Shown here: positions 49,252 to 61,260 of the stretch, piece by piece
Numbering within the stretch: position 1 is the first letter of the stretch
Layout: the number at the start of each line of letters is the position of its first letter
Source of the DNA: Anas platyrhynchos
Lineage: Eukaryota; Chordata; Aves; Anseriformes; Anatidae
Assembly: GCF_047663525.1 (NCBI RefSeq)
Contig: NC_092588.1
Span: forward strand, 147,975,501 to 148,039,500
DNA: 64,000 nt
Reading direction: 5' to 3'
Notes under the pieces: generated by a model
What the model saw: only the letters and a program-made list of their open reading frames with translations
Database searches by the model: none
Told to the model about the DNA's origin: nothing
Made by a program: the position numbers and the translations under genes

Positions 49252-50036
49252 AAAAACACACTATCATTCCAGAGCAGGAGGCTCTGAAGCTCTGGGAGGG
49301 TGCACCTCTCCGTTCCAGCAAGAGAAAATTATACTTTTTCTGCAGCCAATCATATTGTCTGACAGTTATATTTGGACAGCTCAAGAGACAAATGTTAACC
49401 ATTCCTGCAATGCAGAATAGAAGGGACACTACAGTGTTGGTTTTGTCCAGAGAGAGGTCCATGTGCTCCAGTATCCTGCATCTAACAATGTCCAAAAATG
49501 GATGCTTAGGGAGGAATATAAAAATGAGACAGGCAGATAGTAGTACTTCACGACCATGTTCCATTGACCTGGGCTTTGGGGATTTCCTGGATGTCTACAC
49601 TGTGGGGTAAGATTCATCTCATCTCTCTGAAGACCCAAGGTTGTCTTTGCACTCTGTAGTTTCCCTGATCTATTTTAGGCATGTACTTCAGAATGGGATG
49701 AACTGAGCCTTAATTGGCCTATTTCTCTCCATCAATAGTGACGAATATGTGGATGATTTACTCAGATGTCATCTAATAACATACCACCGTTCATTGTACT
49801 TAGTACTTCTATGGGTATAAGGTTATGTCTTTCTCAATACAGGCAATACTATGGTTTCCACAACTCTGCAGCAAAGAATTTCACAGTTTAATGAAAGATT
49901 ATAATAAGTGACTTAATTTATCTTGTTTATCAGTTTACCTCAGTTACAGGAACACAGGAGGAAAATAAGATAATATTAACATGATAATGATTTCAGCATA
50001 ATAATAACCAGTTTGTCAAGGGTTGTAGTCATCCTA
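39236..50036. other. Long AT-rich stretch, no gene recognised
   Basis: Nearly 11 kb with no transposon I recognise. A runs lie at 39889-39903, 41911-41929 (A19) and 43451-43476 (A26). ATT repeats lie near 41548-41575, an inverted repeat at 45901-45930 and an AAAAC patch at 49221-49256. The open frames here (for example 44598-44783 minus, 46805-47020 plus, 49205-49564 minus) are short, lack known motifs and are best treated as chance. Confidence 0.45.
45901..45930. repeat. Near-perfect palindrome, 14-bp arms, 2-base centre
   Basis: ATTCTGTACATAAA (45901-45914), GA, TTTATGTACAGAAT (45917-45930). It could form a cruciform or bind a dimeric factor: the half sites TGTACA fit steroid-receptor-like or other palindromic sites only loosely. 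Confidence 0.95.
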
Positions 50037-50345
50037 GAAAAAGAAAAAGAAAAAGAAAAAGAAAAAGAAAAAGAAAAAGAAAAAGAAAAAGAAAAAGAAA
50101 AAAAGAAAAAGAAAAAGAAAAAAAGAAAAAGAAAAAAAGAAAAAGAAAAAGAAAAAGAAAAAGAAAAAGAAAAAGAAAAAGAAAAAGAAAAAGAAAAAGA
50201 AAAAGAAAAAGAAAAAGAAAAAGAAAAAGAAAAAGAAAAAGAAAAAGAAAAAGAAAAAGAAAAAGAAAAAGAAAAAGAAAAAGAAAAAGAAAAAGAAAAA
50301 GAAAAAGAAAAAAAGAAAAAGAAAAAGAAAAAGAAAAAGAAAAAA
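50037..50345 (+). repeat. (AAAAAG)n hexanucleotide array, about 309 bp
   Basis: Units of AAAAAG, with A7G variants ending at 50105, 50125, 50139 and 50315. It is all purine on the plus strand. KEKE-like, FSFS-like and poly-F frames on both strands are repeat products. Confidence 0.97.
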
Positions 50346-52393
50346 CAAATCTTGGAACAAGTCAACACCATATCAAGCATCAAGCCATAAAAGAGATGAA
50401 ACAAAGATAAATGTTAATTGGATGTCACTTATCAATGCTAACATTGCTAATTATTATCATGTGATTTTTTTTTTCCATTCCCATCTAGGCAGCAAGACTA
50501 CTTCATAAGGTTTATCCTTAAATAGAAAATAATAATTTAACAATATATTTTTTAAATTTCATTCAATGACTTTCTTGTTCCTAGCCTATTTGTTTGGGGC
50601 ACAAAAATAAATATTTTCCAATACCTTTACGTACTCATTATATATATATATATATAATATATATACACAGTGGACAAAACTTTTTTGTAGCAGGGAATTA
50701 GGAAAAGTACTTCCAGTATGCTTCCAGGTCATCTTTATTACTCAGGTAACCTGGTTGACTGGCTATAAAAAGAAGAAAAAGAAATTAGAAGAGTTTAATT
50801 ATCATGAATGAGTACGGTCAGATTGTACTGTGGTGAGGGATTTGTTTATAAGTTAGCATGTAAGGAGCTAAAATCAAGATTTAGAAGAATTAAAACCTTT
50901 GTGATTTTTTGTGTTTTTGTTGTTGTTGTCTTCCCACCTCTGGTTAAAAAAGGGTACTGTTGTTGTGTTGTTTTATTTCTTTTCACATATCCAATTCTAT
51001 ACAATTTATTTAGTTCAAATGTTGTAGTTGTCATATTGACCTATATCATTTCACAGTTGATTCAAACATGGCTGCTGGTTTTTGTGTTTTTCTGTGAATT
51101 TTAGTTTGTAACATGGCCAAAAAAATGAAAACATTAATGAAAACATTAATCATTTTTCAGTATAGCAACATAGTTTTACCCATTTGGGTATAATAAACTA
51201 ATTTGTTTACTAGATAAACAAAATGTAGAGTGATAATAACACCCTTGCTTTGCAACACAACACCAAACCTGTCATATACGTTTGCAACACTACTTGCAAA
51301 AAGCCTATTTTCCTTGGCTGTTCAGAGTAGCTTTCACATCTGTTGTTTTAACATGTATTTTTAACTAGCTTGCCAGCTTTCTGACCTATCACAAGCATTC
51401 ACCTCATAGCACTAGAATCAGCAGGGATAAATAACAATTATTTGGGAACAATGGGATATTTTTTTTTATATGGTTGTGTATTGTGTATTGGTTTACTTTT
51501 TAATGTCTCTGTATCTGCTCCTGGACCTGTTGCTAGTAAACCTGTAAGGAAATGCCTGCAAGCAAAGCTTGTGGTTGGAGGGGGTTGGTGTCAACTCTGG
51601 ATTACTGATTTCTGATTTTCTGTCTTAACTATATGAAGCCTCACCTTAAATCTGACTTTTGTTCCCAATATTTCAATGAGTTTTTTCCAAGCCCTCATTA
51701 CTCAACAACAAAACTTCTCATTTTCAGACTAAGAAAAAGAGTTAATTAACATCCTCTTTTATTTTGGCTACATTCTCTGTTACTTTAAGACTTCATATTT
51801 CCTTCCGGTAGAATTCTGATTGTTTTTCCTTTTTGTTCTCTTTCGCTGTGACATTAATGCCTTCTGATCAAGGGAAAGACTGTCCCTTATAAATACACAG
51901 AAAGCATTTCTGTGAGCACAAAACATATCAGGAAATCACTGAATGTACTGGACAGATGCTTCTGCAGTGGTGAGGCATTGATAAACCGTGATGGGTCCCA
52001 TTACTGACTAAAATTGCAGATTCAGGTTGCAATTAAGACACAGATTTAACTGTGCAATGTCTCGATTCCTTGATTCAGTTGCTGACTAGACATAGATATT
52101 TCCTGGCATCAGAGATGCCCTAGGGAGATGGAAGGTGCCATTACAAATATCTCCAGTGTGACAGCTGATGAAACAGAGAATGGTGTCTCACATGGGACCA
52201 GGCAGTTCCAAGGTTCTAGGCAGTACAGAGCCTAGAGAGCTATCCAGTAGAGCAGATAAAAGCACATATACGTATTAGGATGAGCTAATTGTTTTCTAAG
52301 CTCTAGTGTTTGATCCCCATATACAATTTACAGCCAGATGCATCATCTTAAGCTCAGTTCTATTTTCTTAAGAGCTCATCTACACTGAATTTC
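50346..52393. other. AT-rich unique DNA, no gene seen
   Basis: It contains a TA block (50638-50667), a 12-bp tandem repeat AATGAAAACATT (about 51125-51148) and TTG/TTGTTG patches near 50915-50975. The 98-codon frame at 50808-51104 is rich in V, F and Y, with no recognised motif. Confidence 0.45.
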
Positions 52394-53040
52394 AAAGAAT
52401 CATATCATGGTTTGGGTTGGAAGGGATCATCCAGTTCCAATCCCCCTGCCATGGGCAGGGACCCCTCCCACCAGACCAGGTTCCTCAAAGCCCCATCCAA
52501 CCTGGCCTCAAACATTTCCAGGGATGGGGCATCCACAGCTTCTGGGCAACCTGTGCCTAGATTGCCAGCTCATGTTGAGCTTCTCATCCACCAATACCCC
52601 CAGGTACCCCCTTCTCCTCAGGGCTGCTCCCAATCCGTTCTCTACCCCAGCTTGTATTTGTTCTTGGGACTTTTCCAACCCAGATGCAGGACTTTGCAAT
52701 TGGCCTTGTTAAACCTCATGAGGTTCACACAGGCCCACCTCTCACACCTGTCGAGCTGTCTCTGGATGGCATTCCTCCCCTCCAGATTGTCGACTGTACC
52801 ACACAGCTTGGTGTCAGCAGCAAACCTTGCTGAGGGCGCATTTGATCCCACTGTCCATGTCGCTGTCAAAGATGTTAAACAGTTCTGGTCTCAATACTGA
52901 CTCCTGAAAAGCATCACACATTACTGATATCCACCTGAATATTGAGCCATTGAGTGCAACTATTTGAATGCAACCATCCAGCCAATTCCATACCCACTGA
53001 GTGGTCCATCCATTAAATCCAATTTATAGACAAGAAAGTC
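52394..53040 (-). mobile_element. CR1 LINE with a large internal deletion
   Basis: 52394-52556 is an inverse CR1 3' end (GGTTTGGGTTGGAAGGGA, then CTGCCATGGGCAGGGACC … CTTCTGGGCAACCTGTGCC). It jumps at about 52557 straight to the LNMS block (GCCAGCTCATGTTGAGC) and continues through GVLVDEKLNMSW, VLHLGWKSPKNKYKLG and the RT motif C region to about 53040. Roughly the ORF2 C-terminus and early 3' UTR are missing. In motif C the usual FADDTKL reads FAADTKL (about 52824-52804), so one catalytic aspartate is lost. The element is dead and is truncated at its 5' (right) end. Confidence 0.93.
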
Positions 53041-54591
53041 ACTAATTACGGATCAGTTTTCTGACCATAAGCTTAATTGCACTGTCTTTTCAAGAGAGTA
53101 TTTTCCCTGTTTGCAGGGCTTACCAAGGCAACAGTGGTATAAGCAAGCATCCTAAGGGAAGAAAACAAGGCAGGAAGTTTCACCCTTTCTACAGTATATT
53201 AACTCCAACACAAGAACCCAAGCACTTGTTTTCCTCCACAGGTCCTAATTTCTGAACTTCTGGCATAGCATGAAAGGAAATAGATCAAGTGGTTCTGGAA
53301 CCAAATAGGTTTAAATCATACTTGTTGCCATGTGAGATGCACAGCAAAAGCTGGGGAAGTAGGAGGAATACATCTGGAAAATACAGAGTAGGGGTGGAAA
53401 GGGATTCACTAAAAAGAGCTGGGGCAAGAAGGGTATCAACATACCATGGATAAATTGGGCATGTCACTTCAAAGATAACACTGTTTCAGCCTTTTTCCTA
53501 TTGCATTTTCAGTAGCAACTTCAAGTCAAAATTAACCACCGCCATCTGAGTTGCATAACTCAAGGTAAAACCATAGAAAAGAAATATCACTTTTACGTTT
53601 TCACATGGCTTCACTGGCATGGTTAAGTTTGTAAAGGTTTTAGCTAAACAACATTAAGAATATAGATTTATTTTGTTTGTTTCCTTAGTGGTTAAACACT
53701 GAAAACTTTGTGCTTGTCTTCAAGTTATTGTAATGAACCAATATTGTTCCTTTATTTGGGGTACTACTGAGTGCTTCCTCATATTCTGTTACTCCCTCCT
53801 GCTCTGTGAAAAGTTATCTAACCAGCAGGAGCATCTCTGTTCATAAATGACCTTCCTGAACTGATAAATGTAATACCCAGAACTCATTTAGGTTTTGGTT
53901 AGTACCACACAGAAGTTACATTCTTCTCTCAACAGCTATTCCTACTACATTTTCTAATGCATATAGTCATGTGACTCTGTAATAAACCCCAAGATGCTGC
54001 ATATTTATTTCTATTTTTCATGGTTTATTATCCTGACATTTCAAATTGCTCTGCTTAAACTTTGATAAGTGTTGTATGATAGAGAAATTAAAATTTTATG
54101 CAAGAAATTGTTTCAATTAAATGTCAAAATAGGCATAAAAATAATTTTAAAGCTGTGTATGCTTCTTTCTAAATACTCTGTGCAAGGGCTGACTTAAGAA
54201 GGAAAGCCTTGCTCAGCATTCCCTCTTTATGTTTGAACCTTAGTTTCTAACACTGGTCTTCAATTCAGTATTTAAGCATTTACTGTTTGTTGAATGTGAT
54301 TCCTAACACCCACAAATTATTATTACATCTTTAGTCCAGTGTCAAAGTCTATTTAAATACATGATAAAAGTGTGTAAAATCAAGTCTTGCAGAATGCCAT
54401 CTGTAAACATACACTCTTTACCTTTCCTTTTTATAACTCTTCTTTTTCCCTCACATTCACTGAGTTGTGCCCATATTAACTGACTGCCCCCTAGTAGAGC
54501 TATCCTGAACACTTATTACCTGTGATCCTTTTCAACTCTGCCTTTGTTTTAAACTGTGTATTTGAACTATTCATATAATGATTATTGCTAT
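53041..54591. other. Unique AT-rich DNA, nothing recognised
   Basis: Ordinary sequence. No repeat family or exon signal seen. Confidence 0.45.
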
Positions 54592-54667
54592 TATATATAT
54601 ATATATATATAATATATATATATAATATATATATTATATATATATATAAGACTTATATATAAGTCTT
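54592..54667. repeat. (TA)n block ending in a 20-bp palindrome
   Basis: TA dinucleotides with a few TAATA steps run from 54592. They end in AAGACTTATATATAAGTCTT (54648-54667), a perfect 20-bp palindrome. Confidence 0.9.
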
Positions 54668-55582
54668 CTTTGAACATATTTTTCTTTCCTATCAAGATCC
54701 TTTGATCTTCCTTCTTTTTTTACATATTTTTTCCTGAGCTTTCCTCCTTGGGCTAAAGGCATCTTCCCTTACAACCAGTACTCTTTTGGATGATTTTTTC
54801 CCCTGCAGCTCATTCCTAGGATTTTCCTCCCTTTCAAGCTTCTTTGTTCCTATTCCCTACTAATCCCCTGATCCCCTGCTTGCACTCAACACTACATATT
54901 CTTCAGTCCCTTGCTGTTTTACTATGTTGCCTTCAGTAGACTGATAATGTAATTTTAAGTGAAACTAAGAAACTTTAATATTGCTCTGATCCTTCTTAGG
55001 CTTGTGGATAGGGCTAGGAGCAGGATGGGAAGGGGAGGGAATGGAGGGAACATAAAGAGAAAGAGAGATGGGAGGGGGAACAAATGAGAAGAGACTGATA
55101 TGCCAACTTGATAGCACTTTACAGTCTGTTTATTTCCCAAGGAGTGTCCGCTCAGCTGGGTAGCAGAACAATGTGAGCCACCAGATGTGCATCTGTAACA
55201 CTGGTGTCAGCAAGAGCTGTTCATGCAGGTTTTGGCCAGCTCAAAATGTGGGATGTCATTGCCTTTCTCTGCAGCCAGGACGCACCCCAGCACTTTAACA
55301 ATGCAAGGACTTGGAAGACAGAGAAGGATAAGTAAAGAAATGGTAGAACTATCTTTTCATGAGGATAAGAGCATTGAAGAAAACCCCATCAAATTCAGTG
55401 TAAAAGTAACAGAAAGATTGTTGACTAGCTTGCTTAAGGGAAATCATGGATTTATTGTTGAGTAAAGACAGGTCAATGCCACAAAGAGCTGAGCTCTGCT
55501 TTCAGAGAGACCTTAACCAGAAAGCTCAGGTCTGCATGGCCCTAATTCTGCAGTGCCCTTACTGCATTCAGAGCACTAAAGG

Positions 55583-55595
55583 AAAAAAAAAAAAA

Positions 55596-55640
<45 letters not shown>
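55583..55640 (+). repeat. Long A run (A13-C-A44)
   Basis: Longest homopolymer in the window. The true length is uncertain because such runs are unstable. The lysine-rich frame across it is spurious. Confidence 0.95.
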
Positions 55641-55641
<1 letters not shown>

Positions 55642-56026
55642 AACTTCTAGTCTTGGTTTTATCCTGAATAGAGTATTCCCTTAGGTAACCCTTAATCATG
55701 TTCTAAAACAAGCATGGCAGTGATTTGCAGACAGTACTTCTGTGTTTCTAGGTCTATGGACATGTTCAAGAATCCATAAGATAAAAATTAGGTTTGTTGT
55801 TGTATTCTGTACTGGTGGGAAAATCAGTCTTCCTGAAGATAAAATGCCTTATAAGAAAGGAAGGGTATGTCTCTCTTTCATTTATGCTACTGAGCAACAC
55901 AGATGAGAATATAGCCCAGAAAGTGGTTTAACCTAGTGAAAGCACTACTAAGATAAGGTGTTGCATTTATTTAGCAAAATTCAGACAGGAAAATTATTCA
56001 CATGTTATCTTTTTTTAAAAATTTAG

Positions 56027-56214
56027 CCTTCTGCATTATATGTGACATAATTAACAAAACATTACAGTGTGTTTCAATGGAGCCAGCTACGTACAATTTT
56101 CTCCAAAGTGTGATTAAAGAAATGATTGGAGGGCAAATGGGACAGCTTTTACTGAGACAGCTAACAATGAGACACACTGGATTCTTATTATCTGCTATTA
56201 ACTTTGGCTTTCAG
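56027..56214 (+). other. Weak exon-like segment (188 bp)
   Basis: Preceded by a T-rich stretch and ATTTAG, followed by CAG|GTAGGA, and open in one frame throughout (about 62 codons, part of the frame 56002-56259). The peptide has no family resemblance I recognise (SVIKEMIGGQMGQLLL region). The pyrimidine tract is interrupted by AAAAA. It is most likely chance or a conserved non-coding element. Confidence 0.12.
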
Positions 56215-58409
56215 GTAGGAGAAAAATACATTTTAGGAATCTTTCATTGTCTTATTTGAATAACTCCCAAAACATGACAGTTACTGAGAAAGTTGACTAT
56301 TTGTTTTATTTTATGTAATATTTTCACAAAAAAAAAAAAAAAAAAAAAAAAAAGAAAGAAAGAAAAAAAAATGGAACTCATGTAAAGTTACTCTCAAATA
56401 TTTGCTTAAAAGGTCATCTGAGAAGAAACCTGTGTGCATTGCATAAAGGAGTAGAGACATTTGCAATCCATGGAGATAGAGCTAATGCTACAAATTAGGA
56501 CTTGAAACCTGGGTTCTCTTTTTGACTTTAGAGTGGGACACTTGTAAAACTTTTGGTGAGTCTCAAACAGCTTTCAAAATCACTTACAGATAAGTAACTG
56601 AATACTTAGTAGTTTGGGGCCTTTGTCTCCCTTTTTCCATCTTCCATTTTGAATTAAGTGTGAGTTTATCACTCTATGTAGACTGCTGGTGCCCCAACTA
56701 ATATTTCCCAATGTAGAATAGGTACCCTGGGACAGGAATCCAGCTCAGCCTTCCCTATGGCAGTGCTTGCATTGTATTTTAAGATGACCGGCAAATAATT
56801 AGAATTTCTAGTTAGCATGTGAGGTTATCTTTTTCTCTCTTGAATAAGAATGTAACCTTGTTAGGATAAGCTCTTCAGGAGATGTCGCCTGTCAAAGAGG
56901 CAGTTCCTAACTTCTGCCAAGTTCAGCCCTTTGAAGAGGGAACTTCTGTCATCCTGGTCTTTCACAAGGACTTAGAACTGCCAGCTCGCATTTGGTCATC
57001 ACATACCAGAGATTTTCTGTTCCTGCTCTAGATACTATCACAACACAAATAACAATAAATGCACCATGCAAACTGTGGTGTGATCCCTCCCTGGAGTGCT
57101 AAAAGCTTTCTGCTTCTCTCCATTATATTTGAAGGTGAGGACGCCCAAAGTACTCTTCTAGACAATTGACTCTCTATTGCACTCTTCTTTTGTGAGGACA
57201 CTTACTTATTCCTTTCTGCTTTCAAATTTCAGCTTTCTATTTTTCCTTCCATTTACTGTCTGTACAGTACTTTCTGCTTAACTGAAAGCTTTTGTAGCTA
57301 TCTGAGTAAAACTCTGTATCGATGAAATGCCTGGAGGGTTAAGATCATTTTCCTTGGTGAAGGAATGAATATTATTTCCTACCACAAGAGCACTTGAAAT
57401 TGCCTCTGGGAAATTAAAACAATTTAATATATGGCACTGCAAAATGTGTCATGTGAGGACAGACAAGAGCCACGTGAAAGATCCACTTGCCTCTATCTAA
57501 CATCTCAGCCCTTCTCCTGAAAATGGACTTGATCCCCTCATTCTCCTGACCTGTTAAAGAGCCTAGACTAATTCAGAACACTATGGGCAGGATTATGCCA
57601 AACATTGAGTTTTGGTCTCTACTTCTGCTGAGCTTATTCTTTGCAGATTTTTCAGCCATTGCTTGGTTTTCCACTATAGATTTAAGTATAATAAATAGTT
57701 CACAGATTCTCCAAAGAAATCAGGAGTATTTTAATAAAGTATTGTTGTGAAAATGAGACAGGTATATGTGTGTTTACTTCTGGAGAGCTGACTTCGTGTC
57801 AGCTTTTACTTGCTGAGTCCAACATCTACTGGTGATGACTAAGAACTTTCTTAGAAAGAAAGATGCGCAACAGGTCACATGCAACCTCTGCGTGATAATA
57901 AGGAAGGAAGACTACTGGTGCATGAGTTTATGGGGAAGACAGGTGTTTTGGTTCACAGCAGCTAATTTCACCACTTCTAATTTTGGGCCAAGTTCACACC
58001 AATATGCATTTTAGATTTTAATTTGATCATTTGATTCACATTACCCTCAGTATTTGCCAACAGTTGGAGGTCCCTAAGGGAGGAAAAAAAAAAAAAAAAA
58101 AAAAAAAGTTGGAAAAATGAAGCTTAAAAACCAACATCAGCAACAACAACAAAAACAATGTTTCCATACAGGTCAAACCCATTACACAGCTCCTGGGTTA
58201 GAAATCACATTTTCTGCATAGATGGTTTACTATGACTTATCCTGCCATTTGGAAGCCTACCAATCATTTTTAAAACTGCCTATTTTTTGTTGAAATAGCC
58301 AGCAGTGGCCAGAAAAGCCACTGTGCTTTGATTCCTTCTTGCAGGGAAGGCTCAGGTCTCAGTTGCTACCTTTGATGTTTCCTGTACTACTAATGACTAC
58401 TGTGGAGCT

Positions 58410-58439
58410 CCTCTCTGTGGGAGCTATGACACAGAGAGG
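58410..58439. repeat. Inverted repeat, 10-bp perfect arms, 10-base loop
   Basis: CCTCTCTGTG (58410-58419) and CACAGAGAGG (58430-58439). Possible hairpin. No promoter or RNA-gene context. Confidence 0.9.
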
Positions 58440-59101
58440 CATTTCACTACTGCTGTGAGACACAATTTAGTTGAATTCCTTGAGTATATATATCACTAAA
58501 AAAGTAGGCTCAGCTAAAGCAAGACACATAATTTTATCCAGATTTCAGAAAACATCTTATACTGAACTGCATTAAAAATACATCTGAAAAACAAACAAAC
58601 AACAGCAACAAAACAGGCTTAAGAAAGGAAAGCCAGAGGAGCCACTTAATGTGCCAGATTGTTACCAAAAGAGCTAGTAAGTGCTGCAGAACTATTCTCT
58701 TAGACTTAAACATAAATTAAAGCAAAGGAAGACATATTTCCACATATTACAGCATCTGATCCAGATTGGCTTTCTAAATAATTTATTGTCATAACATTTC
58801 TGAAAAGTTTCTTTTTTATGTTGGTAATCTCAATAGTTATCAATCTTTTGCAATCTCCCATTGTTGAGAAAAGTTTACAAAAGTACTGTGAAAAACAGCC
58901 CGTGACTCCAGGCAACATTTTCTTATGAGTGACACAACATTCACTATCACTTAAACCCTTTTGCAATATCAAAATGGCACCAGAAGTGCTAAGTAGTCAC
59001 AAATAAGCAAGAAGATGACATTTTTTTCACAATCTCTTGGAACTGGATGTAGGTGCCCAACTGCAGGCACACGTGAAAACTTTAACCACCACTTCTTCAC
59101 A

Positions 59102-59242
59102 GCAGTTATTTTAGACCTATCATCTCTCTTGGATACTGTAGACCATGTGGTTCTGCTGACACATCTTGAGAAGGTTCTTGCAATGGATAGATACACTCTT
59201 AAATCATTATTTTCTTTTCATTCCACTTGGTCTAGGTGCCCT
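59102..59242 (+). pseudogene. Ancient LINE reverse-transcriptase relic (motif A region)
   Basis: The plus-strand frame (59015-59245) reads AVILDLSSLLDTVDHVVLL from 59102, then a leucine/phenylalanine segment and SRC. This follows the order of the motif A region of CR1/L2-clade reverse transcriptases, where the usual core is DLSAAFDTVDH followed by LLxxL and a WFxSYL block. The catalytic aspartate of motif A and the second D are kept. Upstream and downstream RT motifs are not recognisable. It differs from avian CR1 (which has DFSKAFDTV), so an older L2- or L3-like element is more likely. The identification rests on about 20 residues. Confidence 0.5.
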
Positions 59243-59385
59243 TGACACAATTTAAAAATACAGTGCAGCAGCACAGTTTAAGATAAACCACTACCAATAA
59301 GCCAAGCAATTTAAAATCTCATATCCCCTTCACCTTCGAACAAATCCCCCCAACTTGCAATTCTTGTCAACCTTCCTAGAGGGAA

Positions 59386-59387
<2 letters not shown>

Positions 59388-59429
<42 letters not shown>

Positions 59430-59457
59430 CTGAGCAATGTATGAATTGAGCAATGTG
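59388..59457. repeat. (TA)n block plus 16-bp tandem duplication
   Basis: About 19 pure TA units, then TGAACTGAGCAATGTA followed by TGAATTGAGCAATGTG, two copies of a 16-bp unit differing at two bases. Confidence 0.9.
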
Positions 59458-61029
59458 CCTTAAAAATAATTTGAATTTATACTGCCATTCCATAGCAAAA
59501 TAGTTGGTTGAGCTATTTGATCTATAACATCACTGTACCATAGAAAACAAGTTGCATTGACCACAATCTTTCAACTGTAGACAATGAATTAAAGATATGA
59601 TTTTGGATAAATATATGGTGATGGCTGTTCTTGTCTGTTCCATCTGCTTCCCTGTTAACCCTTTAATATTTTTAATATTTTCTCTGCAGTCAACCTGTAT
59701 TTAGCACCTCTTATCTCCCAGAATCATCCCAATATGAGCCTCTTCAAAAGACTATCCTCCCCGCACCCCTCCCATCTACATTAATTGTGTCCTTATTAAA
59801 AGTCAATGGAGCAGTTAAAAGTCTGTTTTCAAAGCAAGCCCTTCATGGAGAGTTACACTCTGCAGTGGCTCTGTATACTTCCAAAACCAACATTACATCA
59901 CTGTTTCAAATGATCCAGCCATAGCCGTCAATGTTTGCATATTGCACTTAATTCTCCTAGGAATAACCATTGAAGAAGTGGGGTTTCCATCACTTTCAGT
60001 TTTTATAAGGCTTCAACAGACTGGGCAACATTTTGCCCCTTGTCTCACCCATGAAACTACATCCCTGCCACAGGTTCACAGTGGCCAAACTGAGCACAGC
60101 ATCTGGCAAAAAGCCCAGAGTTTGACCCAGCAGGTTTATGGCGTATGGAGATGATATTAACACACATCATGAGCCAAATTTGCACTCTGGATGCTTAATA
60201 AAGTGCTGCCACTTCAATCATTACATTTGACCTTTATATTAACAGTAAAACAGGCTAAAACATTCACTAAGAATGATTTATCCTGCAAAAACTACTACTT
60301 ATTAGTGACAAATAATTTGCAATTTGTAACCTTTTTTTGACTACCATCTAATATTTGAGTAATGGGAACTGAACAGTAACACGTGGATGGGCAGCATTTC
60401 AGTACATATTTATAGCAGTTTTTAAGTTTACCAGGTGCTTTCAGATTCATTTGAAAAAAATAAATAAATAAAATTGTTCACAGAGTGAAAATTTCATTTT
60501 AAACTAATTCAACATATACTAAAGTATAGACATAATAGTAAACAGCTGTTTTTCAGTGTCATGACTAACCCAGATTTTTTCCAGAGAAAACTTTGTGAAC
60601 TGATCTTTTTTCTTCACTGACAGACTAAAATAAAATAAAACAAAATAAAATAAAAATCAACTTTGACATTCCCTTTAGATTGAAAGAAAATATTTTGCTT
60701 GAGACTTCTTAGCTTTTTCTGGCATTAAGTCCAAGCATTTTAATAGCAAATGTCAAGATATTTTGAGATACAGAATGATTTCTGGCAATATAAAAGATGA
60801 AAAGTATCGCTCGCTCAATGCATGTGGTCACCATGCAGTGGCAGAATGGTCACAATTCACTTTCTCGTCTGTGTTCAGCTAATTCTAATTACCCAGGAGT
60901 AAAATAACATGTTGAACTCAAACAAATAAGTACAGTACATTAAATTGCTCCCTTGCTTTCAATATATTACCCTCCCAAGACCCTTACTACTTTTCCTTCA
61001 GCCAGGTTATGGTTTTTGTCCAGCAGTTG

Positions 61030-61260
61030 AACATAACAGCACTAGTGCTGGGCTGAATTAACATCAATTAGCATTTAAATTGCATGTTTAAATGAGTGCA
61101 TTAATAGTTGCACGCAATTTATATCTCTCTCTCCTCCAGTTTCAGCTTTATCTAGTGCTAGAGATTTGTCAGACAGACGGTATCAATCTGCCTAATCTCA
61201 GACTTAGGATGACTACTTGCCTGCATACATTTAGCTGGCACACACTGATTAAAAGAAAAT
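61030..61260. promoter_or_regulatory. Candidate conserved non-coding element
   Basis: This repeat-free segment is packed with short symmetrical words: CAGCACTAGTGCTG (61037-61050, perfect 14-bp palindrome), CATTTAAA…TTTAAATG (61072-61079 and 61087-61094), GTGCA…TGCAC (61096-61113) and TCTAGTGCTAGA (61151-61162). Homeobox-type ATTA/TAAT words lie between them (AATTAACATCAATTAG). Vertebrate developmental enhancers in gene deserts often look like this. Conservation cannot be seen in a single sequence, so this is inference. Confidence 0.3.

Larger units (their letters stand above)
54668..59101. other. Unique DNA with several long A runs
   Basis: A13-C-A44 at 55583-55640, A26 at 56328-56353 and A24 at 58084-58107. 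No AATAAA stands at the usual distance before them, so they do not look like processed-pseudogene tails. A hairpin lies at 58410-58439. A weak exon-like segment is described separately. Confidence 0.45.

Noticed and set aside
49976..50404. Lysine/glutamate and phenylalanine/serine repeat proteins
   Set aside because: Products of the AAAAAG array; no start context or flanking coding sequence.
55140..55640. Processed pseudogene ending in the A44 run
   Set aside because: No polyadenylation signal before the run, no coding homology upstream and no visible target-site duplication.
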